64,000 nucleotides of DNA, from NCBI RefSeq assembly GCF_033955345.1, contig NZ_CP138332.1, positions 4,774,001-4,838,000 on the forward strand, read 5' to 3'. Origin of the DNA: Sphingobacterium bambusae (GTDB taxonomy: Bacteria > Bacteroidota > Bacteroidia > Sphingobacteriales > Sphingobacteriaceae). The notes beneath the pieces are model-generated. The model saw nothing but the letters and a program-made list of their open reading frames with translations, made no database searches and was not told the origin of the DNA. The translations under genes were made by a program, and so were the position numbers. Shown one piece after another: positions 34,001 through 42,464 of the stretch (positions within the stretch are counted from its first letter, which is position 1; each line of letters starts with the position of its first letter).

Positions 34001-34852
34001 ATGAAAACAGGTATTACAGGAGCAACTGGTCAACTAGGACAATTGGTTGTTGAACAATTAAAAGAAAGAACAGCGGCAGCGAACATTGTTGCGTTGGTCA
34101 GAGATACGGTGAAAGCTTCCGGCTTAGGCGTAGAGGCGAGAACATTCGACTACAATAAGCCTTCGGCATTGGCTTCGGCACTGGAGGGAATCGATCAACT
34201 CTTATTGATTTCTGGAAATGAAATAGGCCAACGTAAAACGCAGCATGAACATGTCATCGCTGCAGCGAAGGAAGCCGGGGTTAAGCATATTCTTTACACC
34301 AGTTTGCTGCATGCAGATCGTTCTACCTTAAGTTTGGCACCAGAGCATTTGGCAACTGAAGAAGCATTGAAAAATTCAGGTGTAGCCTATACTATCTTGC
34401 GCAACGGTTGGTACACGGAAAACTATACAGGGTCTATCTCTGGATCGTTGGCAGCAGGAGCCTTTATTGGTAGTGCTGCTGAAGGAAAGATTTCGTCTGC
34501 TTCCCGTTTGGATTTCGCGGAAGCAGCGGCAATTGTCTTGACTAGCGAAAATCAACAAGGAAAAACTTATGAGTTGGCAGGTGACGACGCCTATACATTA
34601 GGCGATCTAGCGGCCGAGCTTAGCAAACAACAAGAGAAGGAAATTCCATACACGGACTTTCCGGAGCAAGAGTATGCTGAAGTTTTAAAAACTTTTGGCG
34701 TGCCTGATGCATTTGCTCATGCTATAGCCGGATGGGATGCCAGCGCCGCTAAAGACGATTTGTTTGACAGTGGCAAAGAACTTTCTACATTATTGGGAAG
34801 ACCTACCACGCCGTTGAAGGATACCATAAAGGCCACTTTGGCAGCTCTATAA
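34001..34852 (+). CDS. qorB: QorB-type NAD(P)H:quinone oxidoreductase (NmrA-like)
   Basis: A 283-residue cytoplasmic enzyme of the NmrA-like atypical short-chain dehydrogenase group. It follows E. coli QorB closely along its length: I-T-G-A-T-G-Q-L-G at the NADP site, L-L-L-I-S-G-N-E-I-G-Q-R, Y-T-S-L-L-H-A-D, L-R-N-G-W-Y-T-E-N-Y, and the ending L-G-R-P-T-T-P-L. QorB reduces quinones using NADPH and helps protect against electrophile stress. It lies downstream of an Rrf2 regulator with a matching operator, and a bidirectional terminator follows. Confidence 0.9.
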   Translation: MKTGITGATGQLGQLVVEQLKERTAAANIVALVRDTVKASGLGVEARTFDYNKPSALASALEGIDQLLLISGNEIGQRKTQHEHVIAAAKEAGVKHILYTSLLHADRSTLSLAPEHLATEEALKNSGVAYTILRNGWYTENYTGSISGSLAAGAFIGSAAEGKISSASRLDFAEAAAIVLTSENQQGKTYELAGDDAYTLGDLAAELSKQQEKEIPYTDFPEQEYAEVLKTFGVPDAFAHAIAGWDASAAKDDLFDSGKELSTLLGRPTTPLKDTIKATLAAL

Positions 34853-34886
34853 AAAATAAAGGGAGCAAAAGCTCCCTTTATTTTTT
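34851..34886. terminator. Bidirectional terminator between qorB and the HU gene
   Basis: AAAAAATAAAGGGAGC and GCTCCCTTTATTTTTT are complementary over 16 bp around AAAA. The arms supply T-tracts for both strands. Confidence 0.85.
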
Positions 34887-34890
34887 ATAC

Positions 34891-35187
34891 TTACTTTTTC
34901 TTTCCTTTTTTAGGAGCATCAACAGCTTCTTTCAACGCTTTACCTGCAGTGAATTTTGGTAATTTCTTCGCTGCGATCTTGATGGTAGCTCCCGTTTGTG
35001 GATTTCTTCCATTGCGGGCAGCACGGTCAGAAACACCAAATGTTCCAAATCCAATTAACGTTACAGAGTCTCCTTGAGATAGTGCAGAAGATACTGCACC
35101 AGTAAAACTGTTAACGGCTTTCTCTGCCTGTGACTGCGTAATTCCAGCCTCGCTGGCAATATGCTTGATCAAGTCTGCTTTGTTCAT
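34891..35187 (-). CDS. HU-family nucleoid DNA-binding protein
   Basis: A 98-residue histone-like protein that binds and bends DNA as a dimer. The HU pattern is complete: M-N-K-A-D-L-I-K-H-I-A at the N-terminus, G-D-S-V-T-L-I-G-F-G-T-F, and the DNA-binding arm with R-A-A-R-N-G-R-N-P-Q-T-G. The C-terminus is extended by a lysine-rich tail (A-P-K-K-G-K-K-K), common in Bacteroidota HU proteins. It is monocistronic and ends at the shared terminator. Confidence 0.95.
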   Translation of the reverse strand: MNKADLIKHIASEAGITQSQAEKAVNSFTGAVSSALSQGDSVTLIGFGTFGVSDRAARNGRNPQTGATIKIAAKKLPKFTAGKALKEAVDAPKKGKKK

Positions 35188-35712
35188 TATATTTAAATTT
35201 AAAGATTGATAGTATCTATACTAATTCTGTGCCACAAATCGCGCATTCGCGAATAGTAACACAATCATTTTCTATTTATACTTATTTTTTTGCCGAACTA
35301 CCTTAGTATGTTGTCTTGAAAAGACCACAGAAGTGCATCGGTTTATAGATCATGTTAGCAGGAACTAATATATAAAAAAATCGCACTTAATTTACTAATC
35401 GTGCGAAATTTATTGTTTTCATCACCGATAGAAACGTTTTCTAAGGCTACACGCGGTATTTACTTCTTTGCATAACATATTTGTCGCGTCATGTTTTGTC
35501 TGCAAATAACGTCAGTGCATAGCTTATCTTATTGTCTATGTGTTTGTTTTATTGGACAACTTGTAGCCGATGGAACCAAGTGGGTAGTAGTTGGAGCTGT
35601 AAAGAATCAATACATGTAGGTGTCGCGCGATTTTCGAAATATCTATTTCTTCATCGTATTTATGTTTTTATTTCGGCTATTATGGGTTATATTAGGTGAA
35701 AATATATCATTT
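35188..35712. other. Long AT-rich intergenic region between divergent HU and GGT genes
   Basis: About 525 bp holding the upstream regions of both genes. A weak inverted repeat TCGCAC/GTGCGA is near 35378-35406. No small gene or known RNA was recognised. Confidence 0.4.
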
Positions 35713-37671
35713 ATGCGCTATTCTCCAGCTTTTCTACGCCCTTTCGTATTATTTACTTGTTGTTTTTTTGCATTGTTACCAAATGTTTTTGCACAACGTA
35801 CACAAAAGCCTCCGCTACATGGCAAAAAATGGATGGCTATCACGGGAAAGCCGCTGGCAGCAACTGCCGGCGCGGCTATTTTTCAGCAAGGTGGGAATGC
35901 CGTAGACGCAGCCTGTGCGATGCTGGCTGCCACCTGCACCATGTGGGATGTGTTGAGTTGGGGAGGAGAAACACAGGCGCTCATTTACCACCCAAAGCTA
36001 AAGAAAGTGATCGCCATCAACGCGCTAGGCGTAGCGCCTAGTGGCGCTACTGTAGATTTCTTTAAATCCAAAGGCTATACGTTTCCTCCAGAGTATGGCC
36101 CGCTAGCGGCGGTAACGCCCGGAACTCCCGGCGGATTATGCCATATGTTAGCGCATTATGGTACCAAAAGCTTGGCAGAAGTGTTGCAGCCGGCGATTGA
36201 TATGGCCGCAGGGTATCCCATTGATGCGCAAACGGCAAATAGTATAGAGCGTGGTAAAGATAAAATAAAGCAGTGGCCCTACAGCAAGGAGGTTTTTTTG
36301 GTGCATGCAGGCGAATCTCGCGAAGCCCCGGAAGCCGGCGAACTTTTCGTACAGGAAAATCTGCGCAGCACACTGCTGAAAATGGTTGAAGCAGAACGGG
36401 AGGCGCTAAAAGAGGGAAAAGATCGTAAAACAGCGATCATGGCCGCTAACGATCGCTTTTATCGTGGTGATATCGCCGATGAATTTGTGCGCGGCAGCCA
36501 AGAACAGGGAGGTTTGATCAGTAAAGCGGATCTCGCCAATTGGAAGCCTATCGAAGAGGAGCCGCTACACGTCAATTATAAGGGCATAGATGTTTACAAG
36601 CTGCAGGAATGGACGCAGGGACCTGCCTTATTGCAGAGTTTGAATATACTCAAACACTTCGACTTGAAAGGAATGGGATATAATTCTGCCGCCTATATAC
36701 ACACCCTTTACCAAACTATGAATTTGGCCTTTGCCGATCGTGACTTTTACTATGGTGATCCTTACTTTAAGCCGAAGGCCCCAATGCAGGGTTTGTTGAG
36801 CGACGCTTATGCTAAAGCGCGCGCATTGGAGATCGACCCGACAAAAAATAATCCTTTTGCCGCGCCAGGTGATCCTTACCCATTTGAAAATCGTAAAAAT
36901 CCGTTTACTAATTTGTTGAAGAAACGTGCTGCACTTTTGGATACCGCCGGTACAGGGATAAAGGATTTTGTTCCTAAACATGATGCACAGCCTACTTTGG
37001 GATACCTCGAAAACGAGAACGCCCAAAGCTTATCATCGCTTCCAGTCGACAGTAGCTACCTAGATCGCTTACTTCGCGGAACGACTAGCGTCGAAGCTGC
37101 TGATGCGGAAGGATGGGTAGTATCCATTACGCCCAGCGGCGGTTGGTTGCCCGCCTGCATTGCTGGCAACACGGGGGTAGGGATGAGTCAACGCTTGCAG
37201 AGTTTTGTGCTGGATTCCCTAATTAGTCCTTTCAATGTGCTGACGCCTGGCAAACGTCCACGCGTAACCTTGACACCGTCATTGGCTTTACAAGATGGCA
37301 AACCTTTCTTGTCGTTCGCGGTGCAAGGTGGTGATACGCAAGATCAAAACCTCTTGCAGTTCTTTCTTAACGTTGTCGAATTTGGTATGTCGGTACAAGA
37401 AGCTGCAGAAGCTCCAAATATCAATAGTAACCAACTGTGGTTATCACTAGGAGGTGGTAAGTTTGACGACCGGAAACCAAGGGCTGGAAGCCTCTTGTTG
37501 GATAAGCGTGTGGAGAAGTCTATTGCAGACCAATTAAAAGGTATGGGCTACACGATTCAATTTGGTGATCGTACTAGCGGTCCCATTAATGCCATTTTCT
37601 TTGATGAAAAGCACGGTACGTTGTGGGGCGGCAGTAGCAATAATGGAGAAGATTACGGTATCGGTTGGTAA
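35713..37671 (+). CDS. Gamma-glutamyltransferase, secreted
   Basis: A 652-residue exported Ntn-hydrolase precursor that would self-cleave into two subunits. GGT removes the gamma-glutamyl group of glutathione and related peptides. ATG 35713 is chosen because it begins a signal peptide (M-R-Y-S-P-A-F to V-F-A-Q). The open frame extends back to 35620. Family motifs are K-P-L-A-A-T-A-G-A-A-I, G-G-N-A-V-D-A-A, the processing site with Thr457 in G-T-T-S-V-E-A-A-D, and T-L-T-P-S-L-A-L. The residue after the Thr pair is Ser where classical GGT has His, and P-S-G-G-W-L-P follows, which points to a GGT-like subgroup with possibly different acceptor use. Confidence 0.88.
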   Translation: MRYSPAFLRPFVLFTCCFFALLPNVFAQRTQKPPLHGKKWMAITGKPLAATAGAAIFQQGGNAVDAACAMLAATCTMWDVLSWGGETQALIYHPKLKKVIAINALGVAPSGATVDFFKSKGYTFPPEYGPLAAVTPGTPGGLCHMLAHYGTKSLAEVLQPAIDMAAGYPIDAQTANSIERGKDKIKQWPYSKEVFLVHAGESREAPEAGELFVQENLRSTLLKMVEAEREALKEGKDRKTAIMAANDRFYRGDIADEFVRGSQEQGGLISKADLANWKPIEEEPLHVNYKGIDVYKLQEWTQGPALLQSLNILKHFDLKGMGYNSAAYIHTLYQTMNLAFADRDFYYGDPYFKPKAPMQGLLSDAYAKARALEIDPTKNNPFAAPGDPYPFENRKNPFTNLLKKRAALLDTAGTGIKDFVPKHDAQPTLGYLENENAQSLSSLPVDSSYLDRLLRGTTSVEAADAEGWVVSITPSGGWLPACIAGNTGVGMSQRLQSFVLDSLISPFNVLTPGKRPRVTLTPSLALQDGKPFLSFAVQGGDTQDQNLLQFFLNVVEFGMSVQEAAEAPNINSNQLWLSLGGGKFDDRKPRAGSLLLDKRVEKSIADQLKGMGYTIQFGDRTSGPINAIFFDEKHGTLWGGSSNNGEDYGIGW

Positions 37672-37694
37672 AATAGTTCGGAGAGGAAAAACAG

Positions 37695-37732
37695 TTTTTA
37701 CACGGAAAGTGCCTGAACTTTCCGTGTAAAAA
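37695..37732. terminator. Bidirectional terminator between GGT and the GIN-domain gene
   Basis: TTTTTACACGGAAAGT and ACTTTCCGTGTAAAAA pair over 16 bp around GCCTGA. It serves both convergent genes. Confidence 0.85.
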
Positions 37733-37738
37733 GATCGC

Positions 37739-38488
37739 CTATCGCGCCGTAACTTGGCCGCCAGATGATTTGTCGGTTTGTACACTTGCAGGCTTGCCGA
37801 TATAGGTGATTTTACCGGAAGAAGAGGCATCGGCCACTAATTTGTCACTCACTTGAACGGTAGCTTGCGCAGATGAACTCGCGTCCACAACGGCATTTTT
37901 TATTTTAAATTCCGCCATATTTACCTGTGCTGACGAACTGATATCTATGGTAGCAGATTTTGCCGAGCCCATCAAATTCAGCTTCGCTGAGCTAGAAGCT
38001 TCCACCGTCAAAGCATCCGCTGTGATTTTAGCATCGAAACGTCCCGACGAACTAGCATCAAGCTCAGCAACTTCCGTCACAAGATCGGCTACAAAAAGCT
38101 TGCCCGATGAGTTTACATCGATGCTGATTTTCGACGCTTTTAACGGCGCTTCTACACGCAAGGATGCACTCGATGTTACTTTTATCCGTTGCAAGGACGA
38201 TGATGTACTGTAGATGGTCACCCGATTTGCTCGCCGAGTTCGTATATTGCTATTTGATCGATACCCGATCACTAGGACACCTCCCTCAACAACCGTTTCT
38301 AGTTTTTTCAAGTGATCGGCATCTTCCGCGTCTAGCACAACCTCGTTGCGGTTGGAATGTACATAGGTTGCTTCGATGGAGCTCGACACGGCGACACCTT
38401 TGAACGAGCCGACTTTGCGGGTCTCTTTGTGCTGCGCCTGAGCGATAACACTGCTCAAAATAAATACGAGGGCTACTAATTTTTTCAT
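37739..38488 (-). CDS. Secreted GIN-domain (DUF2807) adhesin-like beta-helix protein
   Basis: A 249-residue protein with a signal peptide ending in A-Q-A-Q. The body has the head GIN pattern: short repeats of about 20 residues with D-A-S-S-S-G, E-A-S-S-S-A, D-I-S-S-S-A, D-A-S-S-S-A and D-K-S-S-G-G, each forming one turn of a predicted right-handed beta-helix with serine ladders. Such proteins are common in Bacteroidota and described as putative autotransporter adhesin-like, with no known biochemical role. It is monocistronic and convergent with the GGT gene. Confidence 0.85.
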   Translation of the reverse strand: MKKLVALVFILSSVIAQAQHKETRKVGSFKGVAVSSSIEATYVHSNRNEVVLDAEDADHLKKLETVVEGGVLVIGYRSNSNIRTRRANRVTIYSTSSSLQRIKVTSSASLRVEAPLKASKISIDVNSSGKLFVADLVTEVAELDASSSGRFDAKITADALTVEASSSAKLNLMGSAKSATIDISSSAQVNMAEFKIKNAVVDASSSAQATVQVSDKLVADASSSGKITYIGKPASVQTDKSSGGQVTAR

Positions 38489-38840
38489 AAATAGATTTTT
38501 TACGTAGTTGATGAAGAAAACACCGTTGTTTTCCTTGGATTGATTTCACTTCTAAGGTATTTGTTTTTTTATGGAAAAGCAAGCATCATCGCTTAACATC
38601 CCTGAGCAGGCAAGGCAACGCCTGAACATCGAATGCTTGTCAATCTCCATTGACCCGTCGGTTTTACAGAAACGCAACGACCAAAAAAGGAAAATTCCCT
38701 GTATGGGACAGGGAATTTTTCCTCCTATTAAAAAATAGAACACAAAAAGATGTGTTGGTCTAAATGTAATGCGGGATAAAGATACACAACAAAAATAATT
38801 TCACCAAAAATGGAATAATTTTTTTTCAATTTATTTTCGA
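38489..38840. other. Intergenic region with a hairpin, no supportable gene
   Basis: About 350 bp upstream of the GIN gene and downstream of the rhamnosidase gene. It contains the hairpin at 38691-38719 and AT-rich sequence. No gene was recognised. Confidence 0.4.
38691..38719. terminator. Hairpin terminator candidate downstream of the rhamnosidase gene
   Basis: AAAATTCCCTGT and ACAGGGAATTTT form a 12-bp stem with the loop ATGGG. It lies about 120 bp past the GH78 stop codon and could end that minus-strand transcript. Confidence 0.55.
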
Positions 38841-41498
38841 TTATTTCATTTTTGTCGTGTAGGTATACGTTCCTGACCCCACGCGCAAGGATTTTTGATC
38901 TTCGTCCTGCTGCGGAAGTACGATGTTGGCTCTTGTGTTTGGTGGAATGGATACCTTGAGACTAAACAGGTCGTTTTTTATCTCCCACGATACCGACACT
39001 TTTCCATATGGCGTTTCCAAAGAGGCCCGGGCTTCCTTGATGCCGCCCCCCAGAATAGGGGCAATGCGAATATCCTTGTAGCCCGCCGTCTCGGCATGTA
39101 TGCCTGCTATGTTTTTGTACATCCAATCGCCAATAGCACCGTACGCATAATGGTTGAAAGAATTCATGGATGCCGTCTGGAAGGTGCCATCGGGCTTGAT
39201 GCCATCCCAACGTTCCCATATCGTTGTGGCGCCCATCTTAACGGGATACAACCAGGAGGGATAGGTTTCCTGCATCAGCAAGTCATAAGCTACCTGTTGA
39301 TGCCCAAAACGAGAGAGAACATGACAAAGATAGGGGGTGCCCAAGAATCCGGTCGTAAGATGGTTCCCATAGCTTCGCACATTTTCTACTAAGCGTTCTG
39401 CTGCCTGCTGCCGCAAATCTACCGGCAACATATCGAATTGGAGCGCCAGCACGTAAGCCGTTTGTGTAGATGATACCAATCTTCCGCTAGGGGTCAAGTA
39501 TTCTTGCTGAAACGCGCTTCTTATAGCTGTCAAAAGATCCCTGTATGTTTGTTCGTCGCTTGTCTTTCCTAGAATTTTGGCGCTGTTTGCGAGGATTTCC
39601 GTGGAATGTGCGTAGAAACATTGGGCAATAAGATACTTGTCTGTTACGGCAGCTCGCCCATCATTATCATCGTCCGGCCGGTAAAATAGCCAATCTCCGA
39701 AATGAAATCCGGTATTCCATAGGTCGTTCTTGCTTTTCGAATGCATGAAGTCTACCCAGGCTTTCATACTGTTGTATTGACGCTCCAAAATACCAACATC
39801 TCCATAAGCTTGGTACATTCCCCAGGGGACGATCGTCGCTACATCGCCCCACCCGGCAGCGCCGGCATCATTGCCGGTTAAAATGTCGGGGATCACAAAA
39901 GGTACGCTTCCGTTTTGATGTTGATCCGCTTCCAAGTCTTTCAACCATTTGCTGAAAAATGCCTGCACATCCATGTTGTAGGCTGCGGTATTAAAAAATG
40001 CCTGCGCATCACCTGTCCATCCCAAGCGCTCGTCTCGCTGCGGACAATCGGTAGGGACGTCGACAAAATTGCCTTTTTGCCCCCATACGATATTCTTTTG
40101 AAGTTGATTGATCAATGGGTTCGACGTTTCGAAGGTACCTGTTTCCTCCATGTCTGAGTATAGAGCAACGGCAGCAATAGCGGATTCCGACAGCTCGCCG
40201 GGATATCCGCTGATCTTCACGTAGCGAAATCCCTGAAAAGAGAAGTGCGGTGAAAAAGATTGTTCCTGATCGGAACCTAAAACGTAGCGGTTTTGTTGTT
40301 TTGCTGACCGAAGGTTGGTCGTGTAAAAGTTTCCATTCCGGTCGAGTACCTCGGCGTGCTCGACGATTATGGTCGTGCCGGCTTCACCTTGTGCATTTAT
40401 TTCTACCCAGCCCACCATATTTTGTCCAAAGTCGACTATGATATCACCCGTGGCCGTTCTACTGATCTTCTGCGGCTTGAGGCGTTCTCTTTTTCTAACT
40501 AGCGGGGATTGATTGCCTACAAGATTGTCATAAGGGTAGGGTAGTGTTTGAACCGGTAGCCATGCAGGCGATTCGGTATACTCCGCTAGTTTCCAACCCT
40601 TTTTCGCTAACCGCGCATCATAGGTTTCCCCGTCGTATATGTCGGAAGAAATAATGGCACCGAAGCTTGTTTTCCAACTATCGTCTGTTTTCCATGTCTC
40701 CTGACTTCCGTCTGTATAGGTTATTTCTACTTGCAGAAGCAGGGCTCTGGTATCACCATAAAAGGCACGTTGGTTATTGAAGCCTATACGGCCGCGGTAC
40801 CAGCCATCGCCTAACACGGCCGAAACCGTGTTTTTTCCAACGTTCAATAGCGCAGTAACATCAAAAGCCTGATATTGTATTTGCTTTTTATAGCTCGTCC
40901 ATCCCGGCGTGAGGTACGCATCCCCTATTTTTTGACCGTTAATGTAGGCTTCGTAGAGACCTCTAGCTGATACATGCGCAGTGGCGGATTTGATTTTTTT
41001 CTTGATCGTGTAGCTTTTACGAAACAATGGACTTGCCATGGATGTGTCTTTCCCCGGCACACCTATCCATTGTGCCTTCCAGCTGGATACCCCAAGTGCC
41101 ATTCGCCAATGTTGTACCTTGCTCCAAGCAGAGCGGTTGCCATGGTTATCTTGAACACGTACCTGCCAATAATATGGTTTGCCGGATTCTAACACCGGAC
41201 CGGCATATGGAAGAGCGATAGATTGTTCGGTTTGTCCTTTTGTTATCCAATGTAGATTTTTACCACGAACAAGATCTTGCTCAGCTTTGGCAACCCGCAC
41301 TTCGTAGGATTGCTGCACGGTCTCTGGCGTAGTGGATAGAATTTTCCAGCTCATTAGTGGATGATCACTCGTCACCGTAAGAGGCGTATGCTGATGGTCA
41401 ATACGTAGGTCGCTTACGGACAGGCCTTGTGCCATCGCGAAATAGGTTCCGTTCACGAGCAGGCAAAAAGCGACGGAAAGAAGAGGTAGTAAACGCAT
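38841..41498 (-). CDS. GH78 alpha-L-rhamnosidase, secreted
   Basis: An 885-residue exported enzyme that removes terminal alpha-L-rhamnose from plant or microbial glycans. A signal peptide ends in A-M-A-Q. Domain order follows the family: an N-terminal fibronectin-like region (L-R-I-D-H-Q-H-T-P-L), beta-sandwiches with G-L-Y-E-A-Y-I-N-G and T-P-G-W-T-S-Y, then the (alpha/alpha)6 barrel with the catalytic acid motif D-C-P-Q-R-D-E-R-L-G-W-T-G-D. The second catalytic Glu is in T-I-W-E-R-W, and a beta-rich C-terminal domain closes the protein. Length is normal. It stands alone, with no neighbouring carbohydrate transporter. Confidence 0.93.
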   Translation of the reverse strand: MRLLPLLSVAFCLLVNGTYFAMAQGLSVSDLRIDHQHTPLTVTSDHPLMSWKILSTTPETVQQSYEVRVAKAEQDLVRGKNLHWITKGQTEQSIALPYAGPVLESGKPYYWQVRVQDNHGNRSAWSKVQHWRMALGVSSWKAQWIGVPGKDTSMASPLFRKSYTIKKKIKSATAHVSARGLYEAYINGQKIGDAYLTPGWTSYKKQIQYQAFDVTALLNVGKNTVSAVLGDGWYRGRIGFNNQRAFYGDTRALLLQVEITYTDGSQETWKTDDSWKTSFGAIISSDIYDGETYDARLAKKGWKLAEYTESPAWLPVQTLPYPYDNLVGNQSPLVRKRERLKPQKISRTATGDIIVDFGQNMVGWVEINAQGEAGTTIIVEHAEVLDRNGNFYTTNLRSAKQQNRYVLGSDQEQSFSPHFSFQGFRYVKISGYPGELSESAIAAVALYSDMEETGTFETSNPLINQLQKNIVWGQKGNFVDVPTDCPQRDERLGWTGDAQAFFNTAAYNMDVQAFFSKWLKDLEADQHQNGSVPFVIPDILTGNDAGAAGWGDVATIVPWGMYQAYGDVGILERQYNSMKAWVDFMHSKSKNDLWNTGFHFGDWLFYRPDDDNDGRAAVTDKYLIAQCFYAHSTEILANSAKILGKTSDEQTYRDLLTAIRSAFQQEYLTPSGRLVSSTQTAYVLALQFDMLPVDLRQQAAERLVENVRSYGNHLTTGFLGTPYLCHVLSRFGHQQVAYDLLMQETYPSWLYPVKMGATTIWERWDGIKPDGTFQTASMNSFNHYAYGAIGDWMYKNIAGIHAETAGYKDIRIAPILGGGIKEARASLETPYGKVSVSWEIKNDLFSLKVSIPPNTRANIVLPQQDEDQKSLRVGSGTYTYTTKMK

Positions 41499-41656
41499 AA
41501 AAGTCGATAAAGGTTTAAAATCGATATAGCCAGTTACGCTTGTCGTCGGTAAATCATGTGATCACCTCGGGGATATTAGCGTTTCTGATCAGTCTAAGGT
41601 ATTAAAAAAGCGTAATAAATGCAATGAATAGCTAGCATGCAGCGGGTTAAAATAAA

Positions 41657-41725
41657 AAAATCCTTTAGCAGGGTGCCTCAGGATTCTTTTAAACTAACCA
41701 ATTATTAACCTAAAAATTATGAGTT
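41657..41725 (+). repeat. Copy A of a hairpin-plus-leader repeat
   Basis: A hairpin (AATCCT/AGGATT outer arms) is followed by CTAACCAATTATTAACCT and A-rich sequence ending in ATGAG. Two closer copies are at 58684-58746 and 58866-58930. The ATG here opens only ATG-AGT-TAA. The surrounding interval 41499-41941 shows no supportable gene. Confidence 0.65.
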
Positions 41726-41941
41726 AAACATCGTACAATTGCTGTGCCATCTTGGGCGTGTCACTTTAATATTACGAATTTGTGTCCGAAGTGCAGGCAA
41801 AAGCGCTAAGCCAGCCCCCGCTCAACCGGCGAGATCGTGCTCGAAAACCGTGAAAAGTTTGCACTGCCAATACAGTCTCGGTCACTGTTGTCTATTGCGT
41901 ACAGACAATGCCTTGTTTTTTGTACAGCACGTACGAAAAGC

Positions 41942-42307
41942 TTAGATCCGCGGCAGAAAGACCAATAAACCGACAATGACGGAAGCTAGTGCAGCGACGA
42001 GTACAGCTGCTGCAGCGACATCTTTCGCTTTTTTTACAAGTGGATGCCAAGTCGGTGAAACGATATCCGCTAACTGCTCCACCGCAGTGTTAATAAGTTC
42101 CATGCTGACTACAAATGCGATGCATAAGGTAAGGGCGATCCAGTCTCGGGAGGATACCTTGAGATAGATTCCGACGATGATAACCAACACCGTTGATGCG
42201 AGATGTATCTTGGCGTTGGTTTCTTCTTTGAACAGCGTGATTAGGCCATTGATAGCGTATTTAAAGCTTTTTAAGCGCGATTTTACATTTATTTTCTTTT
42301 CTTTCAT
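41942..42307 (-). CDS. dgkA: Diacylglycerol/undecaprenol kinase, DgkA family
   Basis: A 121-residue inner-membrane protein with three hydrophobic segments (about 38-52, 58-72 and 98-118). The family signature M-E-L-I-N-T-A-V-E-Q-L-A-D and the following H-P-L-V-K-K-A-K-D-V-A-A-A-A-V-L are intact. DgkA phosphorylates diacylglycerol. Many family members in other phyla phosphorylate undecaprenol, and the sequence alone does not decide between them. The gene is divergent from the sensor kinase at 42465. Confidence 0.92.
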   Translation of the reverse strand: MKEKKINVKSRLKSFKYAINGLITLFKEETNAKIHLASTVLVIIVGIYLKVSSRDWIALTLCIAFVVSMELINTAVEQLADIVSPTWHPLVKKAKDVAAAAVLVAALASVIVGLLVFLPRI

Positions 42308-42464
42308 GGTGGATGTCGCAGCTAATGCTTGCTAAAATGGGTAAAATTTATGAGGATTACTTGGTGTTTTTTGCGACGTTGTAAATTTAGGACACATAAT
42401 TAGCCTATTTGCTAGCTTTTCTTATTTTTGTAGCATCATATTAACCTCATAAAGTACAGACGGT

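Noticed and set aside
38552..38743. 63-codon minus-strand frame
   Set aside because: It overlaps a hairpin terminator and has no protein-like composition.
41739..41945. 68-codon frame after repeat copy A
   Set aside because: Cys- and Arg-rich translation with no homology pattern, and it runs into the dgkA gene end.
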